Shown: piece after piece, positions 11,809 through 24,325 of the stretch
Numbering within the stretch: position 1 is the first letter of the stretch
Layout of the letters: each line of letters begins with the position of its first letter
Origin: Strigops habroptila
Taxonomy: Eukaryota > Chordata > Aves > Psittaciformes > Psittacidae
Length of the DNA stretch: 64,000 nucleotides
Assembly: GCF_004027225.2 (NCBI RefSeq)
Contig: NC_044297.2
Location: 5,290,047 to 5,354,046 of the forward strand
Reading direction: 5' to 3'
Made by a program: the position numbers and the translations under genes
The notes under the pieces: generated by a model
Seen by the model: only the letters and a program-made list of their open reading frames with translations
Told to the model about the DNA's origin: nothing
The model's database searches: none

Positions 11809-12828
11809 GTATGTAAACTTCTTGGAGCCCAGAAGAATCACTGGTCTTGCATAGGTTTCCTCTGAATGGCAACTGCAAGTAAAGCAAATCTGGCGCCACC
11901 TTCATGTGGCATAAGCTGGAGAGTTAATTTAAATTGGGATGCTAAAACTACCTGTTATATTTTCATTATTTTCATTCTGAAGTGGGAGCAGCTGCATTTA
12001 TTTCCAGTTGTAGGGATTTTTGGGGTGGGGATTCTTCCTGGGAAGAGCCACAGGGTGCAGGGAAGCTCATCCTCCTCCATCAAGGGCTTAAAGCCTCTTA
12101 AAAAGCACACAGGGGTGCCTGTCCCCAGGCCCATGTGATGGGAATAAGCTGCTGCAGCCTGGTCAGAGGATCCTTAGTCTAAAATAATTCAACTTTTCTG
12201 TTACTGGAACCTATGGGTTAAACAGTGCTGCAGCTCTGCAGAGATGGGGAGAGTACCCCATGTCTCTGGCAAGGTTATTTCTGTGTTATTTCTCATCTTA
12301 ATATGCTTGAAAGTCACAGTAATACTGCAAAAAGCCTCAGTTATAGGATAACTTAATTAAACTTTACTTAAGAGTTAAATATTCATTATTTGGCTTCAAT
12401 TACTGCCTTTGCTGGATCCCCCACACTTCTGTTTTTACTGGGGCTAATGAGTTTAATGGTTGCTAGTTGTTATGTCCTGTTGGAAACAAAAAAGGAGCAA
12501 TACACTATTGCTTGGTATCACTCAGGGCTGTTCTGCTGAGGGATGGGGTTATGGAGTGAATTTATGGGGTGTTTGCTCTTGTGCACATCCCAGGTCCTGC
12601 TGTGGGAGCATCCTGCATCCGCTGCTTACTTGGATTAAGGATGTGTTTGGTGCGTTTAGGTGTGTTCTTGGCTGGTGGAGATCATTTGGGAACAAGTTAT
12701 CGGCCTTGCTGCTGGTTAGCTGGAATGTGGGTGGGAAAAGTGCTTTTGCAATGGTGTTTTTCCCTTTGCTCCCTGTCCCAGTGGTGTGGGGCTCCCCTGG
12801 GCACATCCCTCCCACAGATACTGTGCAA
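11809..12828. other. Unique noncoding stretch
   Basis: AT-rich segments at 11920-11990 and 12282-12415 are separated by GC-richer sequence. No exon-like open frame or additional repeat is seen. Confidence 0.6.
12282..12415. other. AT-rich block, candidate conserved noncoding element
   Basis: This complex AT-rich block contains AACTTAATTAAACTTTAC, GTTAAATATTCATTATTTG and TTCAATTACTGCC, with several homeodomain-type cores and no transposon sequence. Regulatory function is inferred from appearance only. Confidence 0.35.
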
Positions 12829-13000
12829 TCTGGGCAACGTGTGCCAGCACCTCACCACCCTCAGTTCTGCCTCAGAGCTCATCTCAATGTCCCCTCTGGC
12901 AGGTTAAAGCCATTCCCCTTTGTCCTGTCCCTACAGGCCCTTGTTCAAAGCTCCTCCAGGTTTCCTGTAGCCCCTTTAGGCACTGGAGCTGCTCTAAGGG
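12829..13000 (-). mobile_element. CR1: CR1 internal fragment lacking its 3' end
   Basis: An antisense CR1 piece runs from TGGGCAACGTGTGCCAGCAC to GCACTGGAGCTGCTCTAAGG. The terminal ~150 bp of the element, including the tail, is missing, whereas target-primed LINE insertions normally keep the 3' end. Compared with the other copies it also lacks about 11 bp (AGGGAAGAGCT) between the CACCCTCA and TCTGCCTCAGAG blocks. It is best explained as an old copy trimmed by deletion. Confidence 0.88.
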
Positions 13001-16000
13001 ATGCTGAATGATTCCCAACCTCCCTTCCTGACCCGTTGCCTCTGCTTGAGCCAAGTGGGCATCCCTGTGGCTCTGTATCAATAAGAGGCAATCAGCACGG
13101 CTGTAACACAGCTGATCAATACACACTTGTACTGGGGCTGCTCTGTTACTGCTGCTGCTGCTCACTCATTACCACTGGGCTGCTTTTGATACAAGGAAGA
13201 GTTTTGCTCAGGCTTTGGGGATGGATCAGAGCTGAGCAGGGTCAGTAGGGTGCAGGATCCATCCCTGCATAGGTGCTGTTGGGGAGAGGAATGATGCAGC
13301 AGCGTCTGGGGAAAAGCCAGCAGTGACTTGAAAGGCTCTTACGACGTGAGATGTGTTTCTGGCAGCACAGCTTGTGCTTCCCTTTGCTGCAGGTACAGAA
13401 AGGTGGAAGCCGCAGAGGAATACGCTTCCCTGGAGGGTGATCGGCTAAAGGCTCTCATTAGGCTGCCTTTGAAGCCTGGGCTGGTGGGACAGCTCTTTGG
13501 TGGTCCCTTTCTGTGGATGCTTGCTCTGCTTTGTGGGTTGTTTTAGCTGCTCTGCTACAGTCAAGGCAGTGGTGAGGGTAGGGGAAATTGGAAACCCATC
13601 CGGTTTGTACAAGGGGAAGATTTGGGGGTGTCTGGATGGAGCGTGGTGTGGGGATGGTGCTTGTGGTGGCACATCTGCGTGGCTTTGGGGTGTGTCAGCA
13701 ACTGTGAAGCACCTGTGAAGCAGAGAAGGGTTGGGATGATGGGAACAAGCCAGGCTTGGAGGAGTTAAGTGATCAGCGAGCATCCAACAGGCCCATTGCA
13801 TGAAGCTTTTCCTCCTGCAAATGGGTCAGAGCAGCTCTGCGGAGCTGGGGCCTGAGCATCCATTCTAATTTCCCAGCATGTACCATCTGCAACTTCATCT
13901 ACTCCGAGCTGCCGTCTTGATTTAAGGTTTCTAAACCCACTGCCACTGCTCTGGCTCTCCCCAAAGAGCCGAGCAGACGGCACTGCAGGCAGGGAGTTCA
14001 GACACCATCCCTGCCTGGGCACAACGGAGCAGCCGCTCCTTGGCACAACCAACAGTTGCTGCATGTCCCGGGAGAGCCAGGAAGAGCCTTCGGGAAGGCA
14101 GAGCTGCCTGCTCATGGAAACACCCCCCCTCCCTGTCCATCCATCACCCTGGTATCTGGCCTCCTGCCTGGGCACTCTGGTTTTCCTGCTGGGTTCACAG
14201 CTCCACTGTTGGGTGTGAGCCACCAGCTCTGATTGGAGAAAGAACATTGGGTTTGGGGTTTGTTTTTTCTTCTCCCTTCCTACGCACAGGAATTCATCGT
14301 GGTTTTATGCATCACTTGGAATGTTGCTATTTAAATGTGTTTTCACTTGAATCCTAATTCTGGAAAAAGAGCCTTTCGATACGGAGTTGATTTAATATCC
14401 CCCCTTCAGCTCTGTATTCCATTAAAGCTGCCATTGCTTTCACTTGTCCAGCCTGGAAGCATGTGTCAAAATTCCCCATGAGTCCCTGATATTTCTACTG
14501 GCGCTGTGTGGAGGGGGAAAATGTGAGCGAACAAACCTGCTTGATGCTCTGGATAAGTCTTTTCCAGGCAAACCCCAGCGGCTGATGTGTTGTGTGACAG
14601 AAGCCAACAGCGTCTCCTTGAAGCTCATGTGGGAACTGTTCTGCAGCGAATCTTTTGCGTCACCATCTCAGCAGGTCTCCATCCACCTCTAGCAATTTTG
14701 CCCTTTGCTTGGAGGAGGGGACAGACGCAGTCCCTGCTGATGCCAATTCCTGCCCCTTTCCTGATGCATCCCTGGATCCAGGAGCATCCGGTTATCTTAG
14801 TGCCAGCAGAAAATGTGATTATTCCTTGCGTCAGCCGCCTTCCTGGGGCTGCCAATGCCCATGGAAACCTCTGCTGTGGAACTGAGCGTGGTTCTGTGAA
14901 ACAGTTAACATCTCTACAGACAGCTGTCAGAAAATCAGTAGCAGGCTGTGATTATGTCCATAAATAAGCTGGAGAAACAGGATAGGTCAAAGGGAAACAG
15001 GGAGCAATGGCAGCTTTTGGACCCAAGTGAAAATAACTCAGTTTATGCATGTGTTATAGAACAAGTTCCAGGAAAAGAATCTAATCCATATGGCAGCTCC
15101 CAGCCAAGGCTGGATGCTGGGGATGGGAAAGCATCCTTCTGGAGGTGGGGAGCATGTCAAATCTGGCTGGAACATGATAATTTTATGTTTACCCTGATTA
15201 GTTCCATGCACTGAAGATGATTTTTCCCACAAAGAGGTGGCAGCTCCAACCTCTTCATTTTCCAGGGAGGGTCAGACCTTCATCACCGCACACAGCCCTT
15301 CTCCCTCCTCACTGCAGTGGGGCAGCCATGTGTGATGGGCATCAGCTGCAGCCGCTGCTACAAGTGCACACAGAGCAAGAATTGCAGTCTCCCGTGGGCT
15401 GGTGAATAAACTCCTCCTGGCCGCGCAATTGCCAGTCTGGAAAGGAATTGGAGCAGCAGTGCAGGAAGCCTCATAGGGTGGTTTTTTATCTCCGAGTCCC
15501 AGCAACTTGTAAGCAAGGTGAAAGCTCCAGCGTGACTGCACCCTGTGTGTGGGGCCCCTTCCAGCAGCAGTGGGATTTGGTCACAGCTTCTTCCCAATTA
15601 AGCAGCACAGTGCATCCCCAAGTATTCAGAGATCCTGCAGAAGCATTCCCAGGCTCCCCACTTGGGAGCTGTTTGTAGGAGCAGACAGAGCCTTGTGTGT
15701 GTCTCTGCCCTCTTGCTTTTCGTGCCTTTCCTAATGCTGCAGGGAGCTGGGAAAGGGGATTGCAGTTCCTTCCCTCTGCCCTGCTGCAGCAGGAGCTGGG
15801 GTGGCTGCTCTACTAGGCCCCAGGGAGCAGCGATGGCTTTGGGGTGTGCCCAAAACTGCGAGGATGCTGCTGGTTGGCATCAGTATTGACATCAATGCTT
15901 ATACCTTCTGAAAACCTCTGTGACACCCTGTGCTGCACCCCATGGGCTCAGCTCTTTGCTCCTCATCCTCAGTGGGATCCCACGAGCATCACCAGTGTCT

Positions 16001-17799
16001 GTCTTCTGGGATTATTGCCATTTTAACAGAGTATTGATGGGTGGCAGAGTCTGGGCTGTGGATCCTGAAGGACCAGGCGAATAAGGGAGGACAGAAGGGT
16101 TGGGGAGGGCCAGCACAGCCTCCCTAAACCTGTCCACCCCTTTGCTAAGCCTCCAGACCTGATCCTGGCTGCTCTGTGCTGGTTGCTTTTCATCATTACT
16201 CTTGCTTATTCAATAATTATCACTTCTGTTGCACTTCACACTGCTAAAGCGCTTCCTGATTGCTTGCGAATCCTTGGATGCATTTGCTGGCAACCAGGGA
16301 GCTGGGCTGCTCCCTCGGGGACCGCATTGGGGATGTTTGCTTGGCAGTGCCAGCCCTGAGGAGCAGGGCCCTGGGTCTCCACAGCCTCCCCTGCATCTGG
16401 CATGAGCTATCCTTCAATCTGCCACCCCCTCCATCTCCCTACTTTTCTGGTAGCTGAGCACATCATGATCATGCCTTGCTATGCCATAGCTTGCAAATCA
16501 GCCTGGAAAACGGGCAGCAAGCCCGGAGGCAGATGCTTTCGTGGAGTGAGCATGCTGGGGTTCTGCTGGGCAAGGGAGCTGCCTGTGGGTCCCTTGCTGG
16601 GGTGACAGAGGCTGGTCCAGCCCCACTCCAGGGATGTGCAGATCTCCTTTGGGAGATCTGCTGCCAGTGAGAAAGGTGGTGGCTGTCTCCCTGTGAGTGT
16701 GTGAGGAAGCAGAGCCCTGCTTGGAGAGAGGATGCGAGCTCCTTGCTGCCCTATCGATCTGCTCTTGACCCTCTTCCACCAGCCCTGCTGCTGCCCCAGA
16801 TCATTGCTGGGAGCACCCCAGGTACCACTGGGGTGCAGCTGGGGGGAAGGAGGTTGCTTTAGTGTGAGTGGACATGCTAATGGAATGAAGCTTCAGAAAA
16901 AAATTCAAGCAAGAGCTAAAACTCTGTGAGAATGGTCCTGTTTAAAGATGATGGTGCTAATGATGTGCTGGGCTGGATTAGAGCTTGGAAAATAGATTTT
17001 CCCCAAGTATATCAATTCCTGCAAGGTTGGGACATTGAACTGCTGGTGCTGGTGGGGTTCCCAATGATCGCTCTCCTGGGCAATTGAACATCGCAGCATT
17101 CTCCTTCACTGCTGCTCTTTGCAAAGTTGCTGTTTGCTTCTTTGGGCTTTGTTCCATTGTTGTGTAGCCTCAGAGAGAGCCAACAAGAGCATGGAGAGGG
17201 TGGGATGTCTTTATAAACAGGGTTGTTCAGGGGACAAAACCAAATTTGAGTTTGCAGAAGTGTCAGCTTTGAACATGAGAGCAAAGATTTACTGTTGTTC
17301 ATGCCATTACTACTGCAGATTCACAACCTTGTGCCATGCGTGTTCTGCTGCAGTGCTGAAGGTGGTGGAAACTGGTGTGTGTGGCTGGAGGGGAAGTGGC
17401 TTTGCCAAGGAGCAGCACCAGAGCTGCTGGCTGGAAAGCAAAAGCTGTGATTTATTTTTTAGCAGCTAAAAGCCAGCAAGAAACAATCAAAGAGTTTCAC
17501 TGATGCTGCTTTGTAGGTCAAGATATTTTGAAAATGAGAGCAGGGATTCTTTCAAGGAAGACGTGTTCTCTTCCTTTTTTTTTTCGTAAGATGCTGCAAA
17601 CCCTTTGCATCCCCTCCCAGTGCTTTTGTTGCAGTAGCAACTTTGGTTTCCCACTTTGCTTGACCTTCAGGCTTGTCAAGGTGTCTGTGAGGGTAGGCTG
17701 GTGTGGTTGTGAAAGCTGAGGATCGTCGTGCTGCCCTTGACCTTGTGGCTGATGGGTCCAGGCTGCTTTGTGCACCTGGAACTGTCCTGCCAGCACAAA
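13001..17799. other. Unique noncoding stretch
   Basis: No gene is recognised. A short (CTG)n run lies at 13148-13162. An AT-rich block at 14301-14440 looks like a possible conserved element. Other AT-richer pieces occur at 14940-15070 and 16190-16250. The rest is GC-moderate sequence with only short, featureless open frames. Confidence 0.6.
14301..14440. other. AT-rich block, candidate conserved noncoding element
   Basis: The block contains GTTGCTATTTAAATGTG, GCCTTTCGATACGGAG and GATTTAATATCC followed by TCCATTAAAGCTGCC. It includes isolated CpGs (TTTCGATACGG) kept in an otherwise CpG-poor setting. It is not repeat-derived as far as I can see. Confidence 0.3.
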
Positions 17800-18245
17800 A
17801 TCATAAGAGTCCTGGAATGGTATGGGATGAAGGGACCTCAAGGCTCATCCAGTTCCACCCCCTGCCACGGGCAGGGACACCTTCCACTAGAGCAGGTTGC
17901 TCCAAGCCCCTGTGTCCAACCTGGCCTTGAATACTGCCAGGGATGGGGCAGCCACAGCTCCTCTGGGCACCCTGTGCCAGCGCCTCAGCACCCTCACGGG
18001 GAAGAGCTTCTGCCTCAGAGCTCATCTCAGTCTCCCCTCTGGCAGGTTAAAGCCATTCCCCTTGTCCTGTCCCTACAGGCCCTTGTCCAAAGCCCCTCTC
18101 CAGGTTTCCTGGAGCCCCTTTAGGCACTGGAGCTGCTCTAAGGTCTCACCTTCAGGAGCCTTCTCTTCTCTAGGCTGCCCCAGCCCAGCTCTCTCAGCCT
18201 GGCTCCAGAGCAGAGCTGCTCTGGCCCTCGCAGCAGCTCCATGGG
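17800..18245 (-). mobile_element. CR1: CR1 LINE 3' end, about 445 bp
   Basis: This is one of the two longest antisense copies. From the tail (ATCATAAGAGTCCTGGAATG) it runs through CCACTAGAGCAGGTTGCTCC and GGCAGGTTAAAGCCATTCCC to AGCCTGGCTCCAGAGCAGAG, ending at GCAGCAGCTCCATGGG. The match is nearly base-for-base with the copy at 23873-24325, which suggests both belong to one young subfamily. It has GGATGAGC at the diagnostic site and no intact coding sequence. Confidence 0.96.
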
Positions 18246-18864
18246 TTGCAATGGAGGGGAAGACAACTCTGGGTTTAGCTGATCATATTAGAGCCCTGCT
18301 CTGTCCTATGCCTCTTCCTTTATTTTCCCAGCAATTTTAGTGCTACTTTTTGTGTTATCCCCCAACATTCTGTGAAGCAGCAGAGTTGGGCTGGGCAGCC
18401 CCGGGGGTTGTGGTGTGCTGGGAGCAGGGTAGCAGCCTGACAGTCTCCAAATGACACTAGTGGGCAGTCAGTGCAATCAATAGAATGTCACTCTTGGAAA
18501 TCACCCTCTCACAAGGCAATTTTCTCCACCAAAGGTCCTTGCTAATAGGGCTGCCTGTCTGTGACCTTTCGAGGGGAGAAAAATGATGCAGGATTCAAAA
18601 GCTGCTATTACAACTGTCACCTTTTCCCCTCCACCCTCTTCCTTCTCCTCTTGGCTTTCTCTCCCATCCACTCACGGGTCCTGATGAGTGCATGGTGGAA
18701 ACGATGGGGATCTCTGCATGCATGAGCCTGGGATGTCCCAGCATCACCTTTGCGCATCTCATTATCCCACTTCTGACCAGCTCTGGAGTTGGAGCTCTCC
18801 AAAAGCCATACCCTTTTCTCCAGGCTGCAGAGGAAGCCAGCAATAAACTGCTGATTCCTCTGCC

Positions 18865-19075
18865 ATGAATATTGTTCAATTATTCACAGATGTGTTTTGG
18901 CTGGAGTTTGACAAAAGCCTCTGCTTCAGCAGATTTCTGCCCGCTAACCAAAGGCAGTAGTGCTAATGCAACCCCAGTCGCCATTAGCACCGGCTCACAC
19001 CAGCTCCCAGCTTTATCCACACTATCATTTCCTCTGATGATTTAATTAATGCACGAAAAGCCTATTTCTCTCCCA
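18865..19075. other. Candidate conserved noncoding element
   Basis: The block contains GCCATGAATATTGTTCAATT, GTGCTAATGCAACCCC and GATTTAATTAATGCACG. It is a dense set of TAAT and octamer-like cores in complex sequence without repeat signatures. Function is inferred only. Confidence 0.35.
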
Positions 19076-19947
19076 GCTCCAGAAAGCCCAAGTTTGGTTA
19101 AGGTGCCTGGTCCTGCCTGGAGTCCTCCTGACATGTCTCCTTTGCTGCTGGAGCAGAAAGGGAGATCTGTGACCGCTTTTGTCCCTTGAGCCCAGCTCTA
19201 GCAGCTCAGTGCATGATTTTGAGCCTCCTTTGTTCAGTCTCTGGCTGTGATGCCACAGCTCAGCCCCATGCAGGACAGCCAGCCAAGCTCAGGTTATATT
19301 TTGGTCTTTGACTTTTCTGAAAACCCCCTGGAAACATCAGAAAGACCAGAATGAAGTTTGCTGAAAGTCCTTTGAGCATCCTGGGTGGATGCTGGTGTTT
19401 TGACTGGGCTGGCTCCAGATTTGCATCTCCACTTTGGGATTTGATGGACCTCCAGGGTCCATTGGTACCTGATCTCTCCCCAGTGCTGCTCTTCTCCCAG
19501 ACGCAGGTGTGGAGGGCTATGGGAGCTCCAAATATCCTAGTTGTGGAGGTTTGCAGGATGAGGTTGCAGAGTGCTATCCTGCTTGTGAGGAGGCTGAGGT
19601 TTCTCATGGTCTTGGTTTCTGTGAAGACAGGAGCAGCTCAGGTTTCTTTCTATTTGATACTTGTAAGGAAATGTAATCGGAAGGACACAACACCAGTGAC
19701 AATCATTTTAAAACCTGTCATCTGAGCACTGGGATAAGACACAAGGTTTCTAGGCGATGTCCCGATCTGCTGAGGATGCTCCCCCAGTTTATCCTGGGAG
19801 AAATTCTCCTGGGCAGTGAGATGTGGATTGAGCCACAAATACAGGAAAGGGGGAGGAAGATGGGGGAAAATAGTCTCAATGGAGGAAGCAAAAGCTGGAA
19901 AGAGACAATTTTTCCCACTCCTTTACCTTGAAATGAAAAGGTCCAGA

Positions 19948-19964
19948 CCCCCCCCCCCCCCCCC
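19948..19964. repeat. 17-C homopolymer
   Basis: Seventeen consecutive C occur directly after CCAGA. On the minus strand this is a 17-G run capable of forming a quadruplex. Homopolymers of this length are also prone to sequencing-length error, so the exact count should be treated with care. Confidence 0.9.
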
Positions 19965-20869
19965 ATCAAACCCTTCTGCAGCAAGTGGAACTGCTCCAGG
20001 ACCCCTGGGCCTGGTGCCTTGTGTGGGGTGGGCATCAGGGGGATGCTGGCAGGAGACCATTGAGCCCAGCTCCTGCTGCGCTCTCTCACTATCAGAGTTA
20101 AGGATATACAGAGGTCTCCTCCATCAAGCTGACAACCAATTACCACCAGCAGGAATAAGCTTAACATTTGACCTCATTTTCAGGATTCAGTTATGCACCA
20201 GGTTGCCTCAGCGCTCTCCTGAGGGGCCTGAGCGCTCTCTGTTCCTAAACCCTCCCAGCCCCAAATGAAGTGGTACCTAACCCAAGCCCAACTTCTGTGC
20301 AGGCAGGCAGAAGTTGCAGTTGTTTTGTGCCTAAAAGCTGCTCAGCTGCCAGCCTGTGCCTGTGTTTATGGACTATACATATATATACGTGTCATTTCCT
20401 TATGGATATTGGCTTATAGGACATTTTTGTTAGCAGGGAGCTGGTCTCTCAGTGCTGTCCCAGCATCCTGACCTAAGGCGAGGAGTGGGATGGGACCTTG
20501 GTGCTGAGGTCCCTTCTCCCAGCTCCAAAGGCCTAATAGATGCTCTGTAGGTGACCCAAAACCAGGAGTGACTTCTAAGCAGAAACCAAGTGGTCTGGTG
20601 CTGGTGTGGAAGCTTGGAGAGGCTGCTTGGAGTTGAGCAGGATCCTTTGCAGCATGGACTGAATAGATGCTAGTTTATATATTTACGGATGAATCACTCG
20701 ACTGTTCCACAGACCAGGGTACCTGGCAGGTTCAAAATTAACGTTTCCAAAACAGGAGAGCAATGTTGATGGAGAGAAGTTGCTGCAGCTGCTGGAGGAG
20801 AAGAGGGATGCTTCCTCCTTTTTGTGGCTCTCAGAAGGAGATGCCAGCAGCAGCACCACCTTGGTTATT

Positions 20870-21240
20870 GTAACAGATTCTTATTTAAAACTCTCCCTTT
20901 TCTTAAATAAAGGGAATTTTCTTTGTCTTTGCAGTGTTTTTCAATGAGCCAGGGAGGTTTGGGGGGGTTCTGTACATTGTAATTGATTTATTTGTAAGGC
21001 AATATTGCCCGACATTCCCAGACTCATTTGGCTAAATTATTCATCAGCAAATTTTTAAATAATGCAGCAACTTTACTCTTTTCCAAATTCTCCTTTTATT
21101 TTTTGCTTCTTGCTGGAGACTGATACACACCGGTGGGGTCTTCATTGCACCTCGCTCTGGGTTAAGCTGATGAGAACTAATGACTGGAAGGCCACAGACT
21201 AATTAAAATAAAGCCATTAGCCAGAGTTCAGATTTACTCT
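20870..21240. other. AT-rich block, candidate conserved noncoding element
   Basis: About 370 bp contain TTCTTATTTAAAACTCTCCC, GTAATTGATTTATTTGTAAG, GGCTAAATTATTCATCAGC and GACTAATTAAAATAAAGCC. It is the longest AT-rich, non-repetitive block in the first third of the window. The many TAAT cores suggest an enhancer, which alignment to other amniotes would confirm or reject. Confidence 0.38.
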
Positions 21241-21959
21241 CTATTCCAGTACCTATTGAAAGGAATGAAGGGGCTCCTATTGACCTGGGTGGATGCTGGA
21301 TCAGGCTATGGAGGTAGATGAGTGGAGAGGGTAGTGGAGGAGTCACTGGGAAGAGTCCAAATGGGATTCAACATGAGGATGAGGCAACGCTGATCCACAG
21401 AAGAAGGGAAAAGCTATGCAGGACCGTGCATGAGTTGCCGAGGCCTGGACAGTCACCACTGTCCCCAATTACCTTCAATTATCCTGTGAGGAGCAGTGGG
21501 AAAAGGGGGATTTCCAGGCAGAAATGCAAGGATCGGTTTCTTTCAGTGCTGTCAAATTTACATAGCATTAGAGATCCCAGTGGCAGGAAGAACAGAGGAA
21601 TAAGCATTTTGCCTTTGAATCAGGGAGCCAGATCTGATTTGCCTTCATTTTAAACTGCATTTCAAGCAAATATTCCCCACCCTGCTCTAATAAGAAGAGT
21701 ATAAAGGAGTGAGATTTGATGGGGAATTTGTTTAGTGAGGGAAGAGGGGGGGAGCCTTGCTCAGGCTGCAGGATGACACCTTGTCTCCTTCATTTCCCAA
21801 TTAGAGGCTGATAAGATCCTTGTGCCTGGCCAAGGCTGGGCAGGCAGCAAAGCCCCTTCTGCCTGCAGCCAAGGGTGCAGCGGGGCTGCTGCCTCATCTG
21901 CATTCCTTTGTGCCTTTTACTGTTTCCAAGTCCCAGGATGTGATGCTGATGAAAGATGC

Positions 21960-21990
21960 TTAATTCAATTTCAACAGAGAAATTGATTAA
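21960..21990. repeat. Imperfect inverted repeat with TAAT cores
   Basis: TTAATTCAATTTC, then a six-base loop AACAGA, then GAAATTGATTAA. The arms pair over CAATTTC/GAAATTG and again over TTAAT/ATTAA with a single-base bulge. It could be a small stem-loop or a pair of opposed homeodomain sites. Confidence 0.7.
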
Positions 21991-23872
21991 TGGACTGGAT
22001 TAAAATAAATCCCAGATGGCTTGAGGTCTCTGTGCAGCATACCGATTGCCCCTTGTCTCCTCTTCCCACTCTGGAGAGAGGAGAAGGGAAAGGGGGCAAA
22101 GTCAAAGGGCAGTTAAAGAGATGCAACAGCAGATGAGTGTGGGGAAGCACATCCATGTGTAATTAGTTCAGTAGCTTTAAGTAATGTCCTCCCCAGATAA
22201 GTTTACCCAGGGGTTTTCCAGGTGCTGGGGTGTGTTTTAGGGAGGAGGATGTGGTGTGGGTTTGAGAATGCTGGCAGATGGGATGGGGCAGGGGTATGGG
22301 GATCCTCCTCCTGCCCTACTTTCCCTGCCCAGGAGCTGGAGAGGAGAACTTGGAAGCCCATGGTGCTGGGCTGACCTGGTTTGGTTCCCCAGGACCCCGC
22401 TGGGGCTTGTCCCAAAAGCAGTGCAGCAGTGCCGGGTGTGTGTATGTGGGTCAGGGCAGCTGAGGGGGGAGCAAGGAAAACCCTGATAAACTCCTCTGCC
22501 AAAGGAGCACTGGAAACGGCATCAGTGCTTCTGTCTGGAGACCAGGAGAGTTAAATCTTGCAGGGAAAGTTGAGCTGGGAAGTACCGGTGCTACTGTTAT
22601 AATGGGCTGTCCATGGGGTTGGAGCTCAGTGGGTCAGTTCTGAAGGGGAAGAGGAGAAATGCTTCCCTCCCTCCCATCTCTTCTCCACTCCCTCTAGGGC
22701 AGCGTCTGCTTGGGCTGGCTCAGATGCTCTGCCCTGTGCACAGAAACCCTCCAGCATGAGCAATGCTCTGGCGCAGAGCGGGGCTGGAAGGGAGCGTGCG
22801 CCTGGTGCCTTTCACACACCGATGTGCTGGGCTCCTTTTGCTGTCCTTCCTACCTCCCCAAACATGCAGAGCCTTTTGTGCCTCTTTCTGCCACCCCAAA
22901 ACTCTTTCTAGGGGGTATCCATCCCCTGCGGCACATCTGTGTCCTGCCCTATGCCTGTGTTGTGGTCCAGCCTTGAACAGGTACTGCAAGAGCATCCATC
23001 CGAGATGGGGATTTACCCTTGTGGGAGCTGTGGCCACGCACGAGCCAGGGCAGGCATGGGCAAAGCAAACAGCCCTTGGAGATGCACTAAACATTTAGTG
23101 CTGTCTCATCAGCCTCGGGAAAGAGCTGTGGAAGGGAAAGTGCAAAGAAGCAGGAGCTTTTGTGGCTTTATCAAGTCATGGAGAAGAAAGGATTTCAGTA
23201 TTTTGTGATTAGTTATATGCCTGAGGACTTGAAACTTCCAGCCTGGCAACACCCACAGCCTCCCTTACAGTCCTTGAGTTCAAAGGCAATTTTGTCTGCA
23301 TAAAATTGGAGCGACCATTAAATAAGGACCTTTGATACTACGGTGAGTGGCAAAGCACACAAATGAGATGCACTGACCCTCAGCCCAGTAGGACTTTCCC
23401 ATGCAAGGAACCTGAATAATGCAGAGTCAAGATTAATCCCACGTTGTGGTTTATTGTGCTTTGGATAGCAGATGCAGGCATGTGAGCATGGCCCCAAGGT
23501 CTCAGGGGCCTCGTTTTCCATTGCTTTGCAGTCATTTATACCTGTGCAAAGTGAATATAAAGTGCCACTATTCCAGCTCTGCTGGCGTTTGACATCCACT
23601 TAGCTCTGCTGCTGCATGGGGAAATGATGGTGTGAGGATGAGCCTGGGGAGGACCGGCCTCTCTGTCCACCCTTGCTCAGCCCCACTGGCTCAAGGCAGC
23701 TTTTCCTGAGTAATTTTTTCCCTTACAGAAAGTTTGCAGGAATCACTCGAAGTTTTCTTCCCTTTTTCCTTTGTCCATCTGTGTGGTTTGTGGCTGTTAA
23801 ATGCACTTTGTCTTCAAAGTGGTGAAAAATCCCAAGCACTTGCTCTTCAGGTGAAAATGCAGCAGGGACATA

Positions 23873-24325
23873 CAGAATCATAGCCTAGAATGGTTTGTGT
23901 TGGAAGGGACCTTAAAGCTCATCCAGTTCCAGCCCCCTGCCACGGGTAGGGACACCTTCCACTAGAGCAGGTTGCTCCAAGCCCTGTGTCCAACCTGGCC
24001 TTGAGCACTGCCAGGGATGGGGCACCCACAGCTTCTCTGGGCACCCTGTGCCAGCGCCTCAGCACCTTCACAGGGAAGTACTTGTGCCTAAGAGCTCATC
24101 TCAGTCACCCCTCTGGCAGGTTAAAGCCATTCCCCTTGTCCTGTCCCTACAGGCCCTTGCCCAAAGCCCCTCTCCAGGTTTCCTGGAGCCCCTTTAGGCA
24201 CTGGAGCTGCTCTAAGGTCTCCTGTTCAGGAGCCTTCTCTTCTCTAGGCTGCCCCAGCCCAGCTCTCTCAGCCTGGCTCCAGAGCAGAGCTGCTCCAGCC
24301 CTCGCAGCAGCTCCGTGGCCTCCTC
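23873..24325 (-). mobile_element. CR1: CR1 LINE 3' end, about 450 bp
   Basis: An antisense copy runs from the tail CAGAATCATAGCCTAGAATG through AGGTTAAAGCCATTCCCC and GAGCCCCTTTAGGCACTGG, ending at GCAGCTCCGTGGCCTCCTC. It is colinear with the copy at 17800-18245 but about 5-10 bp longer at its 5' end. It carries GGATGAGC. No reverse transcriptase sequence is present. Confidence 0.96.

Larger units (their letters stand above)
18246..23872. other. Unique noncoding stretch with several AT-rich blocks
   Basis: No gene is recognised. Contents include AT-rich, complex blocks at 18455-18560, 18865-19075 and 20870-21240, a 17-C homopolymer (19948-19964), an alternating TATATATAC segment near 20375-20390, an imperfect inverted repeat with TAAT cores (21960-21990), and an HNF4-like AGTCAAAGGGCA at 22100-22111. 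The last is a bare motif match with no support. Confidence 0.6.

Noticed and set aside
12460..13011. Plus-strand 183-codon open frame as a gene
   Set aside because: Its last third is antisense CR1 sequence and the rest shows no family resemblance.
17897..18340. Recurring antisense peptides (SNLALNTARDGAATASLGTL) and sense peptides (GAEALAQGAQRSCGCPIPGS) that look like a protein family
   Set aside because: They are translations of the CR1 3' untranslated region, which happens to remain open in several frames on both strands. They track the repeat copies exactly and start or end in unrelated flanks.
22100..22111. HNF4-type AGTCAAAGGGCA
   Set aside because: A 12-bp motif match of this quality is expected by chance in 64 kb and has no supporting neighbours.
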